A DNA stretch of 22,500 bases, from the NCBI GenBank assembly GCA_963575745.1, contig CAUYUJ010008562.1, forward strand, positions 1 to 22,500, given 5' to 3'. A model generated the notes under the pieces. That model was not told the DNA's origin. It worked only from the letters and a program-made list of their open reading frames with translations, and did no database searches. Positions 16,536 through 22,500 of the stretch are shown one piece after another. A program made the position numbers and the translations under genes. Numbering within the stretch: the first letter of the stretch is position 1; each line of letters starts with the position of its first letter. This DNA comes from Prorocentrum cordatum. Its lineage: Eukaryota > Sar > Dinophyceae > Prorocentrales > Prorocentraceae.

Positions 16536-16920
16536 GAAACAAACAAAAGAAAATAGAGAGGGGGACCGCGGACGCCGCCGGCGCGCGGCGTGCGCCCGCT
16601 GGCCCCCGGACGGCCAGCGCTGCAAGCTCGTGTCGAGGCGTCGGCCCGCGGAGGTCGCCCCCGGCAGAGCCCACTTCGAGGCGTCGGCCCGCGTTCTCGC
16701 ACGCTCTCAGAGCGTTTCAGGACGCTCGACACATCCTCCGGAGCCGCCGGATTTCAGAGATTCTCGATTTATCCTCACCCGATGTTATCCCCGTCCTGAC
16801 TTCGTCTAGTCCAGGGTGAGCAGGAGGAGGAAGAGGAGGATGATGAGGAGGAGGAGCAGGAGGAGAAGGAGGGGGCTGGCAGCGGCTCCTCGTTTATCAC
16901 TTGTGGCCATGTTTTTTGAG
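16536..16920. other. GC-rich intergenic, no gene
   Basis: GAGGCGTCGGCCCGCG occurs twice (about 16636 and 16678). A GGA array lies at 16822-16872. No gene recognised. Confidence 0.55.
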
Positions 16921-17710
16921 GGGTGCCAGGCGAGATCCAGTTTGAAAGAGAGTCGCCCCCATGCGTCTAACTGTTGAATATTGTTTTTGTCAATCCGAGT
17001 GTGGTGATAGTTTTTTCATTCATTGTTTTGCCGATCGGCGCGGGCCCTCGCACCCTCCCCCCCCCCGTGGAGTAGATCTTGGCTGTTTTTGGCGCCTGTA
17101 TCGAGCAGGTGGAGCTTCTCCCCCACAGGACGCACTTCTGCAAACAGCCGCACTAAGCAGAGGTCCAGAGCCAGACCCCCCCGCCCCTACCCTTCCCGCC
17201 CAATGTCGAAACGCCGAGTAAAAAGACGCTCACGTGCGCGGCGCCGAGGGGAGATGCCCATTTTGAAAGCGATGCACCCTCCAGCGGTGTGGCGATGGTT
17301 TCTCTTACCGGTGAGTGTGCGCGGCGCCAAGAGGCCTTTATTTCGAAAACGATTCGCCCTGTATCCGTGTAAGAACCGAATGTCGTAATACGTCTGTTCT
17401 CGGCTTCAGATCGAAGAAGAAAAACCACATAATCAAAGCTTTTGGCACTCCGCGCGGATTTCTTGGATCCGCGCCTGGCCCCCCCGGCGGCGCCTCCAGC
17501 GCCGCCCCTGGCGCGAATCCAAGAAATCCGCGCGGAGCGCCAAAAGTTTACATTCAAGTGTTTTTTCCTTTATCAAAGTGAGAGCCCCAGTTTGAAGACG
17601 ATTCGGCCTCCGACGGCGTAACTGTTTTTTCTCTTTGTCCGAGTGTGCGCGGCGCTAAGGCGAGAACCCTAGTTTGAAAACGACACGCCCTCCATCCGTG
17701 TAGCTGTTGG
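16921..17710 (+). repeat. Diverged ~80-bp tandem repeat family M, interrupted by element H
   Basis: Units of the form GTGTGCGCGGCGCCAAGGCG, AGTTTGAAAACGATTCGCCC, CCATCCGTGTAACTG occur at about 16930, 17232, 17315, 17578 and 17650. Spacing is about 80 bp where contiguous. The array is split by hairpin element H (17411-17570). It lies just upstream of the HIR-like gene, so part may be its promoter region, but nothing here is a recognisable promoter motif. Confidence 0.7.
17411..17570. mobile_element. Foldback element family H, copy 2
   Basis: The core arms 17439-17474 and 17511-17546 are inverted repeats matching at 34 of 36 positions (CTTTTGGCACTCCGCGCGGA / TCCGCGCGGAGCGCCAAAAG). They enclose a GC-rich ~36-nt loop that itself contains GGCGGCGCC/GGCGCCGCC-type pairing. 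It extends outward imperfectly to TCGAAGAAGAAAAACC and its counterpart GTTTTTTCC. It is homologous to 13974-14166. Confidence 0.9.
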
Positions 17711-18092
17711 ACATTCCGAGCTGAACGATCGTAAGCAGTGAGGAAGGGATGGTCTCATGCGAAACGCCTGGTCCACCTTTTCGAGACTTCTTGTGGTGGC
17801 GCAATGGGGAGGGGTTATTGGTTATTGATTAGGACGCGAGCTGGATGGAGGAGGATCGACTTTCGAGTGTCAAGGCGATTGGATGTTTTTGTCCTTGTTC
17901 TGGCCTCTGGACCTCCGACAGTTGATGTTATGTTTGGTTCTCCTCGTCGAAGCATCTGAGATAAGTAGTAACGCAATCATGCTCATCCATTTCTCCCGTG
18001 GCTCGAGAATTCCTGCGCGCTGTTGCGAAAGATTTGTATACGCGCGGCGTTTACTGTGACTCACACCGGTCAGGTTCACCTGGCCCTACGCG
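17711..18092 (+). promoter_or_regulatory. Upstream region of the HIR-like gene; candidate trans-splice acceptor at 18071-18073
   Basis: Unique, lower-GC sequence with no gene and no TATA-like or other recognisable promoter element. CAG at 18071-18073, 19 nt before the ATG, is a candidate spliced-leader acceptor if the organism is a dinoflagellate. The assignment rests on position only. Confidence 0.25.
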
Positions 18093-18683
18093 ATGGCGGG
18101 GCAGGTGCGATCTGAGAGCGGTTGTCTCCCTTGCACCAACTGCTGCGTGACAGTCCCGCAGGATAAAATCTACGCCGTCGAGTGGTTTGGCAGCTTCAGC
18201 TCGGTGATCGGCTCCGGTCTCCACTTCGTTGGCTTTGACGTCCTCAGCTGCTGCATCAGTTTTCGCTCCATCACTAAGAGGGTCGAGCAGAACGATGTGT
18301 TCGTGGAGACAAAGACGAAGGACAACGTCTTCGTGCTTGTGAAAGTGTCCGTCCAGCAGACCGTGATCCCGGATCAAGCGGAGTCTGCCATCTATAAGCT
18401 TGCCAACGTCAGCGCCCAGATCGATTCGTACGTGTCCGATGTGGTCCGTTCGCACGTGCCTAAGATGAATTTGGACGAAGCCTTCGAGAACAAGGACGCC
18501 ATCTCCATGGCTGTCCAGGAAACCCTGACGAAGAGCATGTTCGAGTACGGCTTCCAGATCATCAAAGCATTGGTCACCGAGCTCAAGCCGAGTCAAGATG
18601 TGATGAACTCGATGAACGAGATCAACAAGCAGAAGCGCTTGAGGGACGCGGCAGTGATGGCCTCCGAGGCCGACAAGATCAAG
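18093..18683 (+). CDS. HIR/prohibitin-like SPFH (band 7) protein, exon 1 (residues 1-197)
   Basis: This exon encodes the SPFH domain of a hypersensitive-induced-response (HIR) type protein. The family consists of membrane-associated oligomeric scaffolds on plasma membrane or organelle membranes, described best in plants. Recognisable features are a Cys-rich N-terminus (C11, C14, C17, C18; possible acylation, though residue 2 is Ala and not the myristoylated Gly of plant HIRs), FGSFSSVIGSGLHF (32-45), ETKTKDNVFV (72-81), VRSHVPKMNLDEAFENKD in the middle and MNSMNEIN (171-178). It starts at the first ATG of the frame, in line with the family start. It ends ...EADKIK at a phase-0 AAG/GTGGGG donor. 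The frame stays open far past the donor only because the intron begins with ATG triplets; poly-Met readthrough is not credible protein. Family assignment is firm. Confidence 0.92.
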
Positions 18684-18719
18684 GTGGGGCGGAGCTTGAC
18701 GCGGACGAGAGGGAGAGTG

Positions 18720-19125
18720 ATATTGGTGACGGTGATGGTGACCATGATGGTCATGATGATGATGTTGATGGTGATGATGATGAGGCTGATGATGATGCTG
18801 ATGATGATGCTGATGATGATGAAGATGATTATGCTACTGATGATGCTGATGATCATGATGATACAGATGATGATGATGATTATGATGATGCTGATGATAA
18901 TGCTGATGATGTTGCTGCTGCTGATGATGATGATGCTGATTCTGATGATGATGATGGTGATGATGTTGTTGATGATGATAATGATGCTGCTGCTGATGAT
19001 GATGCTGATGAAGAAGATGATGATGATGATGCTGCTGATGGTGATGATGATGATGCTGATGGTGCTGATGATGATGGTGATGACGATGGTGATGATGATG
19101 ATGATGATGATGATGATGGCGATTC

Positions 19126-19166
<41 letters not shown>

Positions 19167-19389
19167 GTGCTTATGTTGCTGCTGCTGCTGATGATGATGC
19201 TGCTGCCGATGCTGATACTGTTGCTGATAATGATGATGATGATGATGCTGATGATGTTGATACCGATGCTGATGCTGATGATGCTGATGATGCTGATGAT
19301 GCTGATGATGATGATGATGATGATGATGATGGCGGTGGTGGTGATGATGAATATGAGGATGATGCTGCTGCTGATGATGATGATGATGC

Positions 19390-19424
<35 letters not shown>

Positions 19425-19431
19425 CTGATGC

Positions 19432-19484
<53 letters not shown>

Positions 19485-19491
19485 CTGATGC

Positions 19492-19562
<71 letters not shown>

Positions 19563-19612
19563 ATGATGATGATGATGCTGATGATGATTATGATGATGAT
19601 GATGATGATGGT
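18720..19612. repeat. (ATG)n/(GAT)n array, ~890 bp, in intron 1
   Basis: ATG triplets with scattered CTG, GTG, ATT and TTG variants, becoming purer toward 19400-19600. In the frame of exon 1 it reads as Met/Leu/Ile and has no stop. In the other two frames it reads TGA or GAT. Confidence 0.98.
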
Positions 19613-19799
19613 CGCTTCGCTGGGATCCTCAGGTCCCCCAAACCACGTTCCTACCATGTATCCTGACATCGAACATGTCAGATTCAGCGTGAGTTTCGGC
19701 GTGGCTTGGGAAGCAGCACGTCCGCGCGTTGTAGTGGTCGCCCCTCCCGCGTCCCACTGTCAAGCCTGCTTCTATTATGATGCCTTTATGAATTTCGGG

Positions 19800-20080
19800 T
19801 GCCCGAGGGGCCCCTCTCTTCCCCCTCCTCCCCGAGCGCTCACGATCCCAGAGCCTCCGCCCCTCGACGGTCGATGCCCCCACCCCTCCCCCCCTTCCCC
19901 CTGAGCCAGTTCCCGCCAGAACGTCCCAGATCCCATGGTCGGTGCCCCCCCCCCCCCCCCACCCCCCAGAACGTTCCAGATCCCAGGGTCGGTTCCCGCC
20001 AGAACGTTCCAGATCCCAGAGCCTCCGCCCCTCGACGGGCGATGCCCCCCCCCCTCTCTCAGCCCGTCCCCCCCCTGAGG
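19800..20080. repeat. C-rich tandem repeats in intron 1
   Basis: CAGAACGTTCCAGATCCCAG-type units occur at about 19916, 19966 and 19998. GATCCCAGAGCCTCCGCCCC-TCGACGG is present at 19845 and 20011. Poly-C runs separate them. Confidence 0.88.
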
Positions 20081-20088
20081 AGCAGCGG

Positions 20089-20410
20089 GGAGGAGGAGGA
20101 GGAGGGGGATGATGCTGATGATGAGGAGGAAGAGGAGGAGAAGGAGGATGAGGAGGAGGAGAAAGAGGAGGGAGGAGGAGGAGGGGTACATGGGAGGCGG
20201 AGGAGGAGGGGGAGGAGGAGGGGGAGGAGGAGGAGGAGGAGGAGGAGAAGGAGGAGGAGGAGGAGGAGGCGGAGTGGGAGGAGGCGGAGGCGGAGGAGGA
20301 GGAGGCGGAGGCGGAGGAGGAGGAGGAGGAGGAGGAGGAGGAGGAAGAGGAGGAGGAGGATGAGGGAGGAGGAATGAGGAGGACGAGGAGGATGATGAGG
20401 AGGAGGGGGA
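20089..20410. repeat. (GGA)n polypurine tract in intron 1
   Basis: About 320 nt of almost pure purine on the + strand, mostly GGA with GGC and GAT variants. It could adopt triplex (H-DNA) structure. Confidence 0.95.
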
Positions 20411-21047
20411 GGACGAAGAAGAGCACGAATAGGAATGCGGATAATAGTATTAATAATACTACTAGTACTAATCATACTCATATGACAACTAATCAGACGA
20501 TTGCAATTAATACGAATAGTAATAACACTGCGACTCATATGATTAACATTATAGCTAAGACTAACACTATTCATACTCACAGTATTACTAAAACTACTCA
20601 TGCGAAACATACGGCTAAGACGAACTGTACTACTAATACTAGAATAGGAGTATATTATTACTACGAAGAATATAGCTAATACAGAATAAGAAGGTTTCGA
20701 CGAATAATGGAACTACTCATACTACTGCGACTACTACAACTAATAATAATGTTCATCATATTATGCTGTGCAGTAATGCGACTGATATTAATACTAGTAC
20801 ACATACTGATATCACTAACACTAATACTGATACTATTCATACGACTATTAAGAATACGCGTACTCATACTATACATACGAGCGCTAATCATGATGCTACT
20901 ACTAAGATTACGAATCCCAATCATAATGATAATAACATCCATACGAATACGCTACTCATACTGCTAATACTACGAAGAAACATTCTACTAAGAACATTGA
21001 TGACACTACTACGAATAATAATGCTAATTTTAATAATAGTAGTAATA
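20411..21047. repeat. AT-rich decayed triplet island in intron 1
   Basis: About 640 bp of AT-rich sequence with strong three-base periodicity (ACT, AAT, CAT and ATT words) but no exact tandem repeat. Open frames on both strands give Thr/Asn/His- or Ile/Leu/Met-rich peptides with no domain. The best reading is an old, heavily mutated trinucleotide array. Confidence 0.8.
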
Positions 21048-21238
21048 CGAGGAGGAGGAGGAGGAGGGGGAGGAGGAGGAGGAGGAGGAGGAGGAGGAGG
21101 AGAAGGAGGAGGAGGAGGAGGAGGAGGAGGAGGAGGAATGAGGAGGAATGAGGAGGAGCAGGAGGAGGAATTAGGAGGAGGAGGAGGAGGAGGAGGAATG
21201 ATGATGATGCTGATGATGATGAGGAGGAGGAGGAGGAG
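21048..21238. repeat. Second (GGA)n tract in intron 1
   Basis: GGA triplets with a short ATGATGATG stretch at 21200-21220. It ends about 60 bp before the acceptor. Confidence 0.95.
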
Positions 21239-21301
21239 GTGTGCCTGGAGCCTCCGCCGTGCCACCCTCGACCGTGCGATCCTCGAGGCGCGCCCCCCGA
21301 G

Positions 21302-21400
21302 GTGGTGAAGAAGGCGGAGGCGGACTGCGAGGCCGCCAGGCTCCAGGGCGAGGGCATCGCGAAGCAGCGGGAGGCCATCGTGGAGGGCCTGAAGCGCTCC
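21302..21400 (+). CDS. HIR/prohibitin-like SPFH protein, exon 2 (33 residues)
   Basis: It encodes VVKKAEADCEAARLQGEG followed by IAKQREAIVEGLKRS, the post-SPFH helical segment that follows the MNEIN region in HIR proteins. It continues exon 1 in phase 0 with no gap relative to the family. The 3' end is uncertain. Similarity stops at GLKRS(V), where GTCACG at 21401 is a possible weak donor; non-canonical GC or GA donors nearby are alternatives. The final ~60-75 residues expected of the family are not found in the remaining 1.1 kb, so the gene is partial here and continues beyond the window. Confidence 0.87.
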
Positions 21401-21485
21401 GTCACGGGCGGGACCGCGGCGCGGCGCGGCCTGGCTGCAGTCTTCGGGGGCGGCAGAGAGGGGGGGGATAATTACGGTCGACTAG

Positions 21486-21654
21486 ACGTAAGAGTGACCT
21501 TTCGCCGGAGTGACCTTTGGTGCGGGCACAGATGGGTCCCCAGATGGCTGGAAACGAAGCAGGAACAGCGGCTTGCGCGCCCAGGTTTGGTCCCCCCGGG
21601 GCCCCCAAAAAGCCGCTCACCACAGGTCACTCTTACCCAGGGTCACTCTTGCGT
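21486..21654. mobile_element. Inverted-repeat element family N (~169 bp)
   Basis: The left end ACGTAAGAGTGACCTTTCGC, then GGAGTGACCTTTGGTG, is the imperfect inverted repeat of the right end (CCACAGGTCACTCTTACCCA, GGGTCACTCTTGCGT). About 40 bp of arm pairs at each end. Each arm contains AGTGACC twice. Single copy in the window, no ORF, located ~85 bp after exon 2. Confidence 0.8.
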
Positions 21655-21673
21655 GTAGCCGATACGGGGGGGT

Positions 21674-21822
21674 GGATATCATGGCGGGGGCCATGATATT
21701 TCCCCAGATTTCATGGCGCCTCTTCTCATTTCATTGGGTCCTTGGCCCCCCTGCCGGGCCGCGCACATGCTGCGGGTCATGATTTGCACCCCCCCCTCTT
21801 GGACACCCCCCTCTTGGCCGCT
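21674..21822 (+). repeat. Dispersed repeat family F, copy 2
   Basis: Roughly 90% identical to 1776-1922 on the same strand, including the perfect ATATCATGGC-GGGG-GCCATGATAT hairpin. An AATCAGGGTTGG tail follows at 21866, as after copy 1. Confidence 0.9.
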
Positions 21823-22160
21823 TCCGAAACCCAGACATGGTCGCGTCGTGGACAAGAATCAGGGTTGGTAGTTTTTGGTAGATTTCGGCCCGACGGGGCC
21901 CTCGCCAGGTCTCGGGACCGTCAAAAAACGATTCAGTATGAAAATCTGGTCCCAGGGACAGGGTCGGGACTTCCAGGGACCCCGTATTGAAAACATCAGG
22001 ACGTCGCATGCCTAGGAACGGGCTCGGAGACAACGGGCACAGAATCCAGCAGCAGTTCTTGCTCTATCTGAACAGGGTTCGCAGGCGGCGTCGCCGCGGC
22101 CGTGGTCCATGCGAGACACAGGGCCGCCTGCCCAACACTGGCCGCTGTCGGTCTTGGACA

Positions 22161-22434
22161 GCATGTGTTGTTGGGCATCGTATCCATGTTCTTCGTACCC
22201 ATTTCGGGCGTCCAATTCTCAGGAGAGGAAACAACACACAGACACAATTCATCGTCGATTCCCCAGAAAATATAGGAAAATTGGGAAGTGGGGGGGAAGA
22301 CAAGCACCGAGAAAATATGGGGACATGTGGGGTACCTGTTATTCGTGTCTGTTTACTTGTGTGTCCCAGGGCCCCTTCAAGCATTTGTTGTTGGGCATCG
22401 TATCCGTGTTCTTCGTGCCCCCTTCGGGCGTCCA
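22161..22434 (+). repeat. ~54-bp direct repeats flanking family C copy 5 (220-bp period)
   Basis: TTGTTGGGCATCGTATCC through TTCTTCGT to TTCGGGCGTCCAA occurs at 22161-22214 and again at 22381-22434 with about four differences, exactly on either side of the C element at 22217-22379. Confidence 0.93.
22217..22379 (+). repeat. Dispersed repeat family C, copy 5
   Basis: It begins TCTCAGGAGAGGAAACAACA. CAATTCATCGTCGATTCCCC and GGGAAGTGGGGGGGAAGACA follow, and it ends GTGTCCCAGGGCCCCTTCAA. It is enclosed by the 54-bp direct repeats. Confidence 0.9.
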
Positions 22435-22500
22435 AACCTGGGGGCAGGCGCCCTGCTGCGGACGGGGCTGCGACGAGGATGTCTCCGCTCCAGGGCGTTC

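Larger units (their letters stand above)
18684..21301 (+). other. Intron 1 of the HIR-like gene (2618 bp, GT-AG, phase 0)
   Basis: The donor GTGGGG follows ATCAAG, and the acceptor CCCCCCGAG precedes GTGGTGAAG. Joining there gives an uninterrupted match to the HIR family with no gap. Both junctions carry AGGTGG across the splice point, a 6-bp direct repeat. The intron is made almost entirely of low-complexity blocks, annotated separately. There is no good pyrimidine tract before the acceptor beyond CGCGCCCCCC. Confidence 0.85.
21401..22500 (+). other. Presumed intron 2 of the HIR-like gene (runs off the window)
   Basis: No continuation of the HIR C-terminus is visible in any + frame. The stretch holds element N, family F copy 2 and family C copy 5. 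It may equally include a truncated gene end if exon 2 is the last exon. Confidence 0.5.

Noticed and set aside
18684-19904. Met-rich C-terminal extension of the HIR-like protein
   Set aside because: HIR homology resumes exactly at 21302 after a GT-AG intron; the Met tract is intron readthrough.
20374-20967. Thr/Asn-rich and Ile/Leu-rich frames on both strands
   Set aside because: AT-rich decayed triplet island; both strands are equally open and no domain is seen.

Overview
The window looks like nuclear DNA of a eukaryote with a large, repeat-rich, high-GC genome. A dinoflagellate is the best fit and a haptophyte the main alternative. The grounds are: two genes in 22.5 kb; one gene split by a 2.6-kb GT-AG intron made almost wholly of simple repeats; several families of short inverted-repeat (MITE or foldback) elements; and long GTA, ACG, ATG, GGA and TCT arrays. 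There are no bacterial operons and no bacterial-type ribosome-binding context. The species cannot be fixed from the sequence alone, and I saw no recognisable spliced-leader sequence, tRNA or rRNA.

Layout. 1-7050: no gene. It holds simple repeats, an 87-bp tandem duplication, two 172-bp terminal-inverted-repeat elements (family A), one foldback element (family B), four copies of a ~165-bp dispersed repeat (family C), a ~150-bp dispersed repeat (family F), a three-copy ~370-bp composite tandem array and a 177-bp palindrome. 7055-7421: a five-copy 73-bp minisatellite. 7540-9726: an uninterrupted 728-codon gene. Its N-terminal half resembles the endonuclease/exonuclease/phosphatase (EEP) fold and it carries repeated in-frame GASQPA peptides. 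9736-10000: the same DNA motif as a non-coding array. 10.3-17.7 kb: minisatellites, triplet arrays, clustered B elements and two hairpin elements of family H.

18093-21400: the first two exons of a hypersensitive-induced-response (HIR) / prohibitin-like SPFH (band 7) protein, with the rest of the C-terminus beyond the window. Intron 1 consists of (ATG)n, C-rich tandem repeats, polypurine tracts and an AT-rich decayed triplet island. The presumed intron 2 carries a further inverted-repeat element (N) and copies of families F and C.

The two genes show no functional link. The most unusual features are the GASQPA/GTGCTTCTCAGCCTGC motif, which is shared at near-identical DNA sequence by a coding region and its non-coding flank, and the density of distinct short inverted-repeat element families. 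One of these (B) carries intron-like GT and CTGTAG ends.
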